Shown here in pieces: positions 34,844 through 45,038 of a stretch of 64,000 bases of DNA (position 1 is the stretch's first letter; each line of letters opens with the position of its first letter). Both the position numbers and the translations under genes were made by a program. Under the pieces are notes generated by a model. The model saw only the letters and a list, made by a program, of their open reading frames with translations, was not told where the DNA came from and searched no databases. The stretch comes from Mortierella alpina (taxonomy: Eukaryota; Mortierellomycota; Mortierellomycetes; Mortierellales; Mortierellaceae), in NCBI GenBank assembly GCA_029449245.1, contig JANATF010000002.1, positions 1,736,001 to 1,800,000 of the forward strand, given 5' to 3'.

Positions 34844-37826
34844 ATGGACAAGCCCATCAATGGCGACAAGTATATTCGCACTTTGTCGCACTATCTCCGT
34901 CACAACCAACGCCGTCTCGTCCCAACCACAATAGACAATGACAGCAACAGCAGTGGCAGTGGCAGCGTAGGACATGGCGCCCGTTCTTTCGTGACGCCCT
35001 CTGACCCCATGGCCGCCGCATACTCGGGCATGGTCAATTCACTCTGGTCCATGGGCACCGCGGTCGTCAACACGATGGCGCCCGCCTCGGAGAGTCCGCC
35101 TTCAACAGCCCAGGATCGAGACTCGTTCAGTGGAGCGTGGGACGGTACAGGATCTATCCCCGCAGACGCCAACCCGCGTGAACGACAGCTGTATCTTCAA
35201 GCGCAGCTGAGGGCGCCCATTTTCCCACTGGATCTCTACTACCTTCTCTACCTCTTGGATCGATTCGAACTCGCCGGTATCGAGATCGAAGGCTGGGACG
35301 GAAGCACACCACGCTCCGTTGGCGATACGAACCCTCGTGTCCTGAATGCTGCCTCTACTGCTAATGGTGGCAATGGCGCTGGACAGGCTGGGCCCAACTC
35401 TTCAACCTATTCGTCGTTCCCGCCACCAGCCTCATCAACACGCCCACAGTCGATTCGATCCTTCTCCTCCACGGCATTATCAACCTTGACCCTCATCATG
35501 GGCTGGAAGCAGTGGTCGAGCGCTGCCAGTGCAAATAACGGGGCGACCATTGAGGACGATGTTCACTTTATCCACAAGTTTTTGAAAAATATTTCGGGGC
35601 TTCGGCTCGTGGCCAAGATCCCACCAGGTCTGGATGTGCCTGGCAAGGGGCGGATTGAAGGATATAGCGCGGATGCGATACTCAATATCTATGATGCGGG
35701 TCGGTCGTCCTCGAAACAGCAGCTGGTGCTTCCTTTGGCATCAACATTCTCGTCCCTGACTCATCTGGAACTCCACAAGATCCCACCAAGATCAATTGAA
35801 GGCTGGGAAACCCTAATGGTTCAGCTCAAGTCCTTGGTCATTATTCAAGCTGGCATTGAGGATGTCCATGACGTGATTGTCACTGCTGTGGTTGAGAGCG
35901 AGCGTCGACGTCGGCGACGGATCTCGAAGGAGAAAAACCGTGCCGTGCTCATTCGCCAAGAGCAGAGGGAGGCTCTCAAGGACGCGAACTTGATCTCAAA
36001 GGGGAGGCGTTTGGGGCAAGGATCGGGATCGTCATCAGTTTCAACATCATCATCGTCGGTGTCGTCTTCACCTGACAGCTCGAATCCATCTTCGCCCTCC
36101 AATTCCCCGATTTTGGGCTCAGACAGCTACAGTGAGGACGAGCAGGCTATTCTGCGCTCCATCAAGATGTGGCCCGCTCTCCGACACCTCTCCGTCTCTG
36201 ACAATTCGCTACCAACACTGCAACACAACGATACGTTTGCACAAACACTGGCGGTTGTCAGTCTAGATCTTTCTCATAATCTATTGATCGCACCACCCCC
36301 AGGACTAATTCATCTGCACAACTTGCAAAGCCTCAACATGTCGTACAATATGATGGAGAGCGTCCAAGCCATTTATCAGATCCTCGGCAACATTGCAGTT
36401 TTGGATTTGAGAGGCAATCGACTCTCGAGTCTTTGTGGATTAGAACGACTTTGGAACCTAGAGAAGGTTGACGTTCGCGATAATCGACTCGAGGAGGCCG
36501 CTGAGGTTGGACGTCTGGCCGCTTTGCCTGGAATCCGCGAAGTCTGGGCAGAGAGCAACCCATTCTGTGAGAAGCAGGTACATCCCCCCCCCCCTCTCTC
36601 TCTTCTACTCACTTCCTTCTTTCGTCTTTATACGATCAACTTTCGATTACTGATCACCTCTCTATTCGATTGAATTTTTCCAGACAAGATACCGTCTCGA
36701 GATCCTGGCAGTGTTCAAGGCGAACGGACACGATCTCCTACTCGATGGGACGTTCGCGTCGTTTGTCGAGAAACGTTCCCTCGCCAACATGAGTCCGACC
36801 GCGTTCTCTACCACGCTCTCCAGCATCAATAATGTCAACTTGGCTAATATACCCGCAGCTTCGGCCCCAACCGCCACTCTGGCCAAGGGACTCGTCTCGC
36901 CACCTCCGCGCGTCACCCGTCCCTCAGCCGCTGGCATCTCCTCAGAGTCTCATGAAGACCATCGTGTCAGTTCAAAGGGCAGCAACAGTAGCAGTCAGAG
37001 TGCAACAAAGAAGGAAGGATACCTCAACGCTACTTCTCCTCCCGGAAGCAACCCATCCTCGCCTGTGAAGCTGGTCAAGAAGAAACTGGTCAAGTCCTCA
37101 AAACGCGTCAAACGTGTCGTGAATCTGGACAGCGACCACGACAACGAGGAAGAAGTGGATCAACGTCGATCTCATGACGCAGAGGATCCCTCCAAGATCC
37201 TCGGCCCGCCCGTTGAGATTGCCAAGAAAAAGAAAAAGACAAAGAAGCCAGCAGCAGCAACAGATGACACTATCGCACACGAGGACGAAGAAAAGAAGAC
37301 AAAGAAGAAAGTGGTCAAGAAAAAGAAGAGTCAAGGACCTGTCAGCTTCGCAGGGGATGACCTCTCTCATCACGGACACGCCGCCCACCACGATGGCCAC
37401 CATCCAACGGTGGACCACGGTGAGGGCAAGGACAATCACCATGTGCATCGTCTTTCCCACCTGGAGCACTCCATGGCTAATATGCAGGTCCATCAGCGCA
37501 ACAGCAGCGACAATGACAGCAGCGGAGACCGACCGTCGTCACCCTCGCAGCAGCACCACCATCGCCACCAGCGTCAACCTTCACGAGGGATCCTGAAAAA
37601 GAGCACCTCCAGAGGCTTTGATCAGTCGAGCATCACCGATCCGAGCTCACCAAGGATGGGACCTGCATCGTACGACGACTTGTCGTCGGATGAGGGCGGC
37701 GCTGAGGGCTACCGCCGCAAGATCGAAGCCATGCGCAACGAGGCTGGTAGCAACTGGCTCAAGGTCCTGGCGGAGATGGATAGCGAGACCCAGATAAGGA
37801 AGAGCAGCGAGGCAGGACAGTTCTGA
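34844..37826 (+). CDS. Leucine-rich-repeat protein, STK11IP-like
   Basis: Resembles the N-terminal LRR module of the LKB1-interacting protein STK11IP. Exons 34844-36577 and 36684-37826 encode 958 residues. Residues 1-20 contain LSHYLRHNQRRLVPT. Around 300-330, LELHKIPPRSIEGWETL matches the HLELRGVP..GL segment of that family. Leucine-rich repeats run from about residue 440 to 575 (LRHLSVSDNSL, VVSLDLSHNLL, LQSLNMSYNMM, IAVLDLRGNRLSSLCGLERL, LEKVDVRDNRL), capped by WAESNPFCEKQTRYR, an LRR C-cap. The following FLLDG-like block reads LLLDGTFASFVEK. The remaining about 350 residues are disordered, with Lys-rich (VKKKLVKSSKRVKR) and His-rich tracts and RGILKKS. No kinase or catalytic motif is visible. 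A scaffold role is inferred. Confidence 0.75.
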
Positions 37827-37828
37827 TG

Positions 37829-37846
37829 AAAAAAAAAAAAAAAAAA
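37829..37846 (+). repeat. A18 homopolymer after the LRR stop codon
   Basis: Eighteen consecutive A residues start two bases after the stop codon of the LRR gene. The DNA shows no other sign of retroposition, since the gene retains an intron. It is probably a simple homopolymer in the 3' untranslated region. Confidence 0.85.
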
Positions 37847-38119
37847 TTGAGAAAAGGAGCCAGAAGACCAAAGTGAACGATCGACTCGCCAGTCTCCAAT
37901 AATGATCTTCTCTGTAATAACATACTCTTCTCAAAGCACACAGGCGTTACCCTATGTCGTTCTGATTCGTGAAACGCAAAAGAGACCAGTGAAGACTTGG
38001 CATGAATGTTCCTGGCACCCTTACCCTGAGCGCGTTTGTCATTGCTCGTGTTGCTGCGGAGCGTCGCGTAATCGGACGAGAATCATTTTCTGGTTTTTTT
38101 TCCTGCTTTATTTTTTTTT

Positions 38120-41100
38120 TTACATCAGTGTGAGAGTCTTTAAGATGGTAAAGATGTCGAGAATGCACCACACATCCGCCGCTAAAGAGTTTACAGAGCA
38201 GTTTTCGAAAATACGAAAAGATATAAACCAGAATCGTTGTTAGGAAACATCTTTCTTGAGCCCGCCATGATAAAACCAATGCGATTGCTTATCTTTCGAC
38301 GTTACCTGCGTATTCGCATTGCTTCTCCGTCAATGGCCGTTGTTCCCAGTTACTACACTGCTGCGTCTTATCCAGCTTGACTCCGCAGGTCCTGTTGAGT
38401 AAGCCGGAAAGGCCACCTGGCGTCAGCTGCATTCCTTGCACGGCCGGAATGAAGGACCAGCTCTCGAGCTCCGTACCACCAGCAGCCGGACTTTGACTTC
38501 CAGTAGCAGGCTGGGCCTCGTGGCTCGTGCGATCCCGAGACTTTATCCAAATAAACTTGAGGTCTATGAAATTCTGTAACCGGTTCTGGGGCCCGTAAAG
38601 GGCTGGAAAAGTTGCCTCCAAAAGATCTTGATCTCCATCCCAATCAAATGCTGCAAATAAAATAACACAAAAAGTGTGAGAAGGTGTATATAAAAATAGT
38701 AAAGTGCTCAACGATAGACAACAACACATATCGCCTCGACAGGTTCCTTTGAATGTTCATACCTAGTTTGATGGTGCTCATATTACAGAACAACTCACAG
38801 AGCACCTCGACCAACCTCGATCCATGATCAGCCCCCTCTAGGAATGCGATGGTGTCAACAATGAAGATCGTCGACTGAAAATCGCAGGCCAACTGCAAGA
38901 CCGCAGTCCTCAACCCCTTGGACAGCTTCTCGTACGCCTTGATCTGGGGGAGCCATTCCGTATCCATTGCTACCACTGTCGACATGGATAACGTAGACGA
39001 CACGTTCTCGAGCTGTTCCATCCTGTCTACAAAGACCATCTTGACGTTCGGAGGCAGTTGGTATATTGAACTGGTGGTGATGGCTATTGCTTTGGCTGGC
39101 GCAGGTGATGAAAGAGTTCCATTGATTTGCGGCCGATAGAGAACATTCCAAGCACTACTATTGGTCGACCCTGTTGCTCCTGCGTTCGTCGGCGAGAGTG
39201 ATGATGGCGAAGATGCCAGCGAGGAGGATGCCAATGGCAAAATAGACGATTTGTTGCCGAGCTCCACCTTTTCCTGGTAATAGTCGACCATACCCAGTTT
39301 GGTGGCAAAAAACTCGGCCGTGATGAGATCTCGCTTCCCGATACAGTGATAGATTGTCATCTGCTTCAAAGTCAATGAGTCCTTGATAATGTCCAAAACC
39401 ACATGAAAGAACCGCCAGTTTGCCTTCAGCGAGTAATCCTTGCTCCTGCTCTTGGACTTGGTCAAGGTCCCGTTCGAATTAACGCTACAGTTGTCCTCCG
39501 CTAACGACGTCGTTGACGATACTGTCGACGAGGAGGTCGAGGATCCAAATGCATAAGGTGATGATGGTGGCGATTGAGATTGCAACGGCTCAAGTAGCGA
39601 AACCACTGTGCAAAACTTGACAAACAGGTTCAAGAACGCAAACGACTCTTGCTCAGACTCCAGGCCGAATCTCATCACAAGACCCATGGCAATTTCCACA
39701 AGGCCCGCTTGCGTCCTCGCCTTTCCTGCGCCTCTGATAGGCGGGATTACCGAGTATTCTGGCTGCAAAGTCTGAGCAAGTTCTGGATTGACAAGTCCCC
39801 AGTAGTAGAACTGGAATGAAAGTTGGTGGTTGATGTGCGACAAAACTCGGTAACATACGTCCAGGCTATTGTCGACATAATGATGGATCGTATCCTGGTC
39901 AACCATCTCCAACAAGATGGGTAGCAGCTCCCGCTCTAGATCCAGATCCCGCTCGAGGTACTTGGCTGTGACGAGAGCACACTCCCGGAATCGCCTCATC
40001 TGATAGAGCTGACTGGATAGAAGAGAACCATAAGTCTCGTTCTCATAACCCTTCGCCTTTCGTAGAAGCGCCTGTTTCATCTCCATGACTTCGAGCGCCG
40101 CGTACACTTGTAGAATGTTCTTGCCTCTCGAGATTTCGGCCAAAATCTTTTCTTGGTGTTTCGACTGGATCAACCTGACAACGCTCTCAGTTTCCTCCGA
40201 AACGGCATCGCACACGCTATCGTCTCTCTGAATAACGCCCGAGACATGACCATTGGTCATGTCCTCCTCCTTCTCGTGCCTCTCCTCCTCGTCGGCATCC
40301 TGCTGGTGCTCTTCAGGACGAAAGTGTTTGTCGAAAATTTCCAACAACTCGGCCAAATCCGAACCAATGTCGTTCCTCCCGTGCTGCCGCTGAGGTAAGA
40401 CCGTGTTTGTCACGTCCAGTTGCCGAAGATCCACTTCCAAGATCGAACTGTCTGAACGGTAGGAGCTATTAGGATCCTCCTCCTCCTGCTCTTCCTCCCC
40501 CTGAATAAGAAGGGGATCCGCTATCAAACTTTGAGAGCTTGTTGATGGCAGCGGGCCGGTTGATGACGGAGAGAATATCGACGAGGATGCACTCAGGTTG
40601 TCCCAGTTGGAGAGATCAATCAGATCGCTGGCTGCCGGTCTCAAAACAGACACATCATTGAAGCTGGACAAGTCTCGATCATCATTAAGGAGGTTGGTGA
40701 CGGAGGATCCTGTGGACTGTGGCTCGATCAGGCATTGTGGTGACTGCCGCAATCTCGACTGGGTATATATATTGAACTTTACGTCCAGGTCATCCAGATC
40801 CTCCAGCGCGATCAGGTCCTCTAATTCTGTTGTCTGCTTTTGGTCGCAAGCGGGATGAGGCTCAAACTCAAAGCCATAGAGGGAGCAGGAAGACTCCTCC
40901 GAGTCGTCTGAAGGTGTTGGTGACGGGGTTGTTGTCGTCTGAGGGTCCGGGTTGTCTCGCCTCCACTGCACATACTGGTTCAATGAAGCGATCAGTAGTT
41001 CCGAGATCGCCAGCTCAAAGTCTGCATCCAGGTTCTTAATAGCTGTCACTGTGCCAACTGTGATAAGCGCATTAATGACAAACATGGGCGGGTCAACATG

Positions 41101-41485
41101 CGATCGAAGCGCTGCTGCGATTGTGTCCTGTATGATGGTTACGTTTCCCAGTGCCCGCTCCTTCTCGTACTCAGTATAGTTCATGAAAGACGTCAAAAGG
41201 CTCTGACCCAGCAAAAACGCATTGTTATCGACCACCGCCTGCTTGATGACTATAGAACAGTTTGTACATTAGAACTTGGCTCGCCAGAACCTAAGAGGCC
41301 AGATACATTTGAAAGCAGATTTCAGCCATCATACTTCGAGGGGACACATAAGCAGTGGAGGGAACGGACGCTGCTTTTCTGGGTCCGTCTGCTGGGAAAA
41401 CAGTGTCCATAGCCGCAAAGGGTTTTTGGGTCCGGCTCCACGTTGACCGGGTTGGTGCTGTAGCTGTACCATACGTCCGCTTCAT
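38120..41485 (-). CDS. EXD3/MUT-7-like 3'-5' exonuclease (DEDDy)
   Basis: Related to animal EXD3 and nematode MUT-7, RNase D-type exonucleases implicated in small-RNA pathways. Exons: 41485-41335, 41249-38763, 38650-38306, 38181-38120; 1014 residues. The long N-terminal part is alpha-helical (KQAVVDNNAFLLGQSL, and HYVDNSLDVCYRVLSHINHQ) interrupted by Ser/Asp/Glu-rich disordered inserts. The nuclease is C-terminal: exo I AMDTEW (Asp813, Glu815), exo II in KLAFDWDGDQ, and exo III EYAAADVW with Tyr993-x3-Asp997. The protein stops 17 residues after the last catalytic Asp, so it lacks the C-terminal Mut7-C domain found in some relatives. LDKTQQCSNWEQRPL is a strong family match. The 62-base last exon is needed to complete the active site. 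It converges with the LRR gene. Confidence 0.88.
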
Positions 41486-42067
41486 TCGGTTAGGGCAGGG
41501 TCGAGCTGCTTTGACCTAGTGGGTCCCTGCAGTCTAGTGTAAAAAGAGTTGCAGGCTGGGTAAGGAAGAGTGCTCATGGAGACTACTACAAAACAATCGG
41601 ATATGCAGCATTCGTGCACGGTGTTCCCTCCATTGCGATTGTTGGAATGTTGCAGGGGAACGGACCCTTGAGATGTGGTTGTGTTTGCATCTCCATATGA
41701 TGGCAATGTGTGTACCTGCGGTTTGCGAAGGAGGAGTCGGGACCTGCGCTGAGGACGAGCGGAAGACGATGGAAGGTGGAGAGAATGGGGATTGGAATGA
41801 GAATATGAAGGAGAGAAACAAAAGACCTCAAAACAATAGACGCTTTCCACTTCTGCGCCAACCAGCCAGCCAGCTGTGACTGCCTACGCTTGTGCTCCCA
41901 ACAATCACGGTGGATCTCGCATGCGTTGTGTTCGTGTAGGTATCAAGTACTTCGAAGGCCTACAGCGGGTTTATTACATGTGGTGAGAGTGCAGGAAATG
42001 AATGGCTATTCAGCGTGAAGAAATGAGATGTAGTCGATCGTCGATAGAATTCTAGGCAAATGCAGGG
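41486..42067. other. Intergenic region between EXD3-like gene and the small-protein cluster
   Basis: Contains the promoter of the EXD3-like gene and the 3' end of the first cluster gene. Short overlapping frames exist near 41480-41880, but none resembles the cluster family or any protein I know. Confidence 0.45.
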
Positions 42068-42262
42068 TTACGCGCGGCTAATTGCATAGGCCATGGCGGA
42101 CACCTTGAACTCAGAGATGGTCTCTGATTTGGATAGGTCCTTCTTTGCACGGTTCTTGGATGTAGCGGTCTTTGGAGACTGACTTCCTGAATCACTGGAA
42201 GGAGAAATGACCACGACCTTGTTCTTGCTTGAAGAAGACTTGATAAAGTTAAGAATGGCCAT
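42068..42262 (-). CDS. Small Ser/Lys-rich SAMA-motif protein, type 1, copy 1
   Basis: Unknown family, 64 residues, no intron. The protein begins MAILNFIKSSSSKNK, has a polar Ser/Lys-rich middle and ends with EFKVSAMAYAISRA. The C-terminal 14 residues are almost identical to those of the copy at 43614-43805 and clearly related to the three other genes in this cluster. There is no signal peptide or membrane segment. The short hydrophobic C-terminal stretch could form an amphipathic helix. A TATATAAA box lies about 117 bases upstream of the start, and a divergent family member begins 661 bases away at 42924. That five frames keep the same ends while the middle varies argues that they are translated genes. 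Confidence 0.75.
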   Translation of the reverse strand: MAILNFIKSSSSKNKVVVISPSSDSGSQSPKTATSKNRAKKDLSKSETISEFKVSAMAYAISRA

Positions 42263-42923
42263 GGTAAATGCAAATAGCTTTAGTGTTGTGGGTAGTGGCT
42301 GCTTGAAATGGTTGACTTGTGCTTCTTATCAGATGGTGCAAGAGTGGCTTCAATGACTGAGGTCTCATCCACTGGGTTTTTATATATGTGGACTGCGGCT
42401 CGTGCTTCAATGCTTTCTAATCTGGAAAAGGTGTCATTGAGTCAACAGCAAGTTAAACTTAAGGTATGAGGCCTCTTTGGCCCATAGCGATCCGTTTGAC
42501 TCGGTTGCGCCAGATCAGTGCAGAGAAGGTTATAGTCAAGCCTTGCTGCGCTGAGCATCAACAAAAGCAAACAAAAAAGGGGGTGCCATGGTCAATTGAC
42601 AAGGAGCGGAGAGAAGCGAGCGAGGATTTGTCATAAAAACCTTAATGCGTTTTTGCACGCCGTGTGTCCCAAAATGGGAGGCAATTCAACCAGCCAAAAT
42701 AGAAGCAATGACACCAGCATGTCCCACCGCCGTTCGTGACAAATAGAACATCAAGGGTTGTAAGGAAATGACGAATGCACATGTATAAAAGGGGGCGCTG
42801 TTGCTCACCATGTCCAGCATTATCTCACCGCAACTCAGCAAGCTACTCAACTCTTGATCTTCAACCCAGAAACCACTTCTCATCTTTCCCTATTAACCCC
42901 AAGCAAGCAAGCAAGCAAACACA
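42263..42923. promoter_or_regulatory. Bidirectional promoter of small-protein pair, unit 1
   Basis: 661 bases between divergent start codons. A minus-strand TATATAAA (42379-42386) serves the type 1 gene and a plus-strand TATAAAAG (42784-42791) serves the type 2 gene. The 10-base palindrome GTCAATTGAC (42591-42600) lies near the middle and is retained in unit 2. The right-hand 300 bases are almost identical to unit 2. Confidence 0.7.
42591..42600. promoter_or_regulatory. Palindrome GTCAATTGAC, unit 1
   Basis: Perfect 10-base palindrome in the middle of the bidirectional promoter, preceded by CATG. The identical sequence with the same CATG prefix recurs in unit 2 at 44141-44150, although the sequence to its left has diverged. 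It is a candidate binding site for a dimeric regulator. Confidence 0.45.
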
Positions 42924-43145
42924 ATGGCCATCTTCTCCAGTGCCTCCAAGTCTGTTCCCAACAAGAAGTCTGCTTCCGCTGACTCTGCCACATCCACCAG
43001 CAGCCCTCGATCATCCATGTCTCTCGAGTGGATCTCCTCAAGTCTCAAGATCCAGTCTTCAAGCAAGCATGCTACGGCCGCAGCATCAGGGCTTTCGTAT
43101 AAAACTTCGGCCATGGCCCTCGCGATCAGTCGTTCATAGACCGTA
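42622..43145 (+). repeat. Direct repeat A (promoter plus type 2 gene)
   Basis: About 520 bases nearly identical to 44170-44690, offset 1548 bases. The repeat begins at GAGGATTTGTCATAAAAACC, spans the TATA box, leader and whole coding region, and decays within a few bases after the stop codon. The neighbouring type 1 genes are duplicated at a similar offset but are more diverged. Confidence 0.9.
42924..43139 (+). CDS. Small Ser-rich SAMA-motif protein, type 2, copy 1
   Basis: Unknown family, 71 residues, intronless. It starts MAIFSSASKSVPNKK, has a Ser-rich middle with MSLEWISSSLKIQSSSK, and ends SYKTSAMALAISRS, sharing the SAMA..ISR ending of the type 1 proteins. Only two residues differ from copy 2 at 44472-44687 (AASGL versus VASGP context). 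The differences are confined to one short stretch, suggesting a recent duplication or gene conversion. A TATAAAAG box sits 140 bases upstream, the leader is C/T-rich and includes an AAGC repeat directly before the start, and AATAAA follows within 60 bases of the stop. No signal peptide is visible. Confidence 0.75.
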   Translation: MAIFSSASKSVPNKKSASADSATSTSSPRSSMSLEWISSSLKIQSSSKHATAAASGLSYKTSAMALAISRS

Positions 43146-43613
43146 GCACAGATCCTCTCTGATCCATTTCTGCATCTTTCATTTGTATCACTAATAAACC
43201 CCCTGCATCAAAGCCAAAGCCGTCTCTAAATATACTCACTGAGTGTCCACAAGATGAAATATTCGTTGACCTGGTCCATGCACTATTATACCTATTGAAG
43301 CGCAAGGATGATTGCTGAGGTGATGATGATTGGAATCCATAGACATACACAGCAATGCAGAGTATTTCCGGCGCTGTGTCTGTACCGGCGCTGTGTCTGT
43401 ACCTTGCACCTGCCTCATCCAGATATGGCAGGTTCGAGCCACATTTGGCCGCGTGAACTGAAATGTATTCTTGTTTAAAAACTTGCAGAATGAAAAAGTG
43501 GACGTAAGCACAAGCCAACACCAAGGTGGGCAATCCTTTGTAAAGTGTCAGGGTTCTCGGCGGATTTATTACAGGTGGTAAAGTACAAAAAGATCGATTC
43601 TTGGTACATAGGG
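43140..43613. other. Region between units 1 and 2 of the small-protein cluster
   Basis: Convergent 3' regions of the unit 1 type 2 gene and the unit 2 type 1 gene. A short tandem duplication, CGGCGCTGTGTCTGTAC, occurs twice near 43370-43402. No gene is seen. Confidence 0.5.
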
Positions 43614-43805
43614 TTACACGCGACTAATTGCATAGGCCATGGCAGACACCTTGAACTCAGGAACTGTCTTTGTCTTGGCTGTATCCTTCTTTGTGTGACT
43701 CTTTAACGAGGCCGCCTTTGGAGCCTTATTGCTTGATTCATCAGAAGCAATGGCAGCGACCCTGTTCTTGCTTGAAGATGACTTGAAAAGGTTGAGAATG
43801 GCCAT
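43614..43805 (-). CDS. Small Ser/Lys-rich SAMA-motif protein, type 1, copy 2
   Basis: Unknown family, 63 residues, intronless. It starts MAILNLFKSSSSKNR and ends [15 protein letters not shown]. Compared with copy 1, both ends are conserved while the Lys/Ser/Ala-rich middle has diverged strongly and differs by a codon in length. I chose the ATG at 43805 because it matches copy 1 and follows a TATA box (tttatata at 43963-43970); the frame stays open further upstream but that extension has no counterpart. It is transcribed away from the type 2 gene at 44472. Confidence 0.75.
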   Translation of the reverse strand: MAILNLFKSSSSKNRVAAIASDESSNKAPKAASLKSHTKKDTAKTKTVPEFKVSAMAYAISRV

Positions 43806-44471
43806 GGCAAATGGAAATAGACGGAGGTTTTGAGGGTCGTGGCTGCTCGAAATGGTTGACTTGCGGTTCTTGCCAGATGGCGGAAGAGTAGCTTCTTTGA
43901 TTGCTGGTAAAATGCTGTATGATAATGAGTTGAAAATGACTGGCCTCGATATCCACTGGCTATTTATATACCTGACTGCGGCTCGCGGGGTGTCATTGTT
44001 ATGCCAATGGCCAATGTCACAGCACATTGAGTAGACAGGATGCCTCTATGGCTCATAGCGATCCCTGAGTTACTCTGTTGCGCCATATCAATGCAGCTGC
44101 GCTGAACATCTACAAAAGTGAAAAAAATAAGGGTGTCATGGTCAATTGACGCAGAGGTGGATGGCAGGAGAGGATTTGTCATAAAAACCTTAATGCGTTT
44201 TTGCACGCCGTGTGTCCCAAAATGGGAGGCAATTCAACCAGCCAAAATAGAAGCAATGACACCAGCATGTCCCACCGCCGTTCGTGACAAATAGAACATC
44301 AAGGGTTGTAAAGAAATGACGAATGCACATGTATAAAAGGGGGCGCTGTTGCTCACCATGTCCAGCATTATCTCACCGCAACTCAGCAAGCTACTCAACT
44401 CTTGATCTTCAACCCAGAAACCACTTCTCATCTTTCCCTATTAACCCCAAGCAAGCAAGCAAGCAAGCACA
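43806..44471. promoter_or_regulatory. Bidirectional promoter of small-protein pair, unit 2
   Basis: 666 bases between divergent starts, organised like unit 1: a minus-strand TATA at 43963-43970, GTCAATTGAC at 44141-44150 and a plus-strand TATAAAAG at 44332-44339. The part right of 44170 is nearly identical to unit 1. The left part is recognisably similar (for example CTCATAGCGATCC and GTTGCGCCA) but with gaps. Confidence 0.7.
44141..44150. promoter_or_regulatory. Palindrome GTCAATTGAC, unit 2
   Basis: Same perfect 10-base palindrome and CATG prefix as at 42591-42600, at the equivalent place in the duplicated promoter. Confidence 0.45.
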
Positions 44472-44690
44472 ATGGCCATCTTCTCCAGTGCCTCCAAGTC
44501 TGTTCCCAACAAGAAGTCTGCTTCCGCTGACTCTGCCACATCCACCAGCAGCCCTCGATCATCCATGTCTCTCGAGTGGATCTCCTCAAGTCTCAAGATC
44601 CAGTCTTCAAGCAAGCATGCTACGGTCGCAGCATCAGGGCCTTCGTATAAAACCTCGGCCATGGCCCTCGCGATCAGTCGCTCATAACGT
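44170..44690 (+). repeat. Direct repeat B (promoter plus type 2 gene)
   Basis: Second copy of the repeat at 42622-43145, differing by scattered single bases. After the stop codon the copies soon diverge, although the 3' flanks still share GTAGCACAG and CTCTCTGATCCA. Confidence 0.9.
44472..44687 (+). CDS. Small Ser-rich SAMA-motif protein, type 2, copy 2
   Basis: Unknown family, 71 residues. Same start (MAIFSSASKSVPNKK) and end (SYKTSAMALAISRS) as copy 1. The two substitutions are conservative in size, and the base differences include silent ones (for example AAACCTCGG against AAACTTCGG), which suggests the protein sequence is being kept. It shares the TATA position, the leader with the AAGC repeat and the overall gene context with copy 1. 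The next family member downstream (45039-45311) faces it. Confidence 0.75.
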   Translation: MAIFSSASKSVPNKKSASADSATSTSSPRSSMSLEWISSSLKIQSSSKHATVAASGPSYKTSAMALAISRS

Positions 44691-45038
44691 AGCACAGACC
44701 CCTCTCTGATCCACTTCGCATCTCCCATCTGTATCACTATTAAATCCCTTGCATAAAAGACCTAATGTGTTTCCAAACATCTCATTGAACTCAGTGAAAG
44801 CTACAAATTGTATTCGTCAAGTCCTTGTCATGTTATGCATTACGAGAACGATACTCAATTACAAGAATGGTTGATAAAGATGGCGATGATCGAACGTCCA
44901 TAGAGTCCGGGACTTTACTTGAGAAATAAAGAAAAGCCTAGACCCCGCAGCCAAGCGATGAAATATGAACAAGGGTCCTCCGCGTTGTTTATTGGTCTGT
45001 CTGTTTCAAGATGACGAAAAGGGCTGCCAAGGCACATC
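44688..45038. other. Convergent 3' region in the small-protein cluster
   Basis: Holds the 3' ends of two facing genes. No further copy of the family motif and no other gene is seen. Confidence 0.5.

Noticed and set aside
43426-43445. tRNA-like B box (GGTTCGAGCC)
   Set aside because: No matching A box upstream and no cloverleaf can be drawn.
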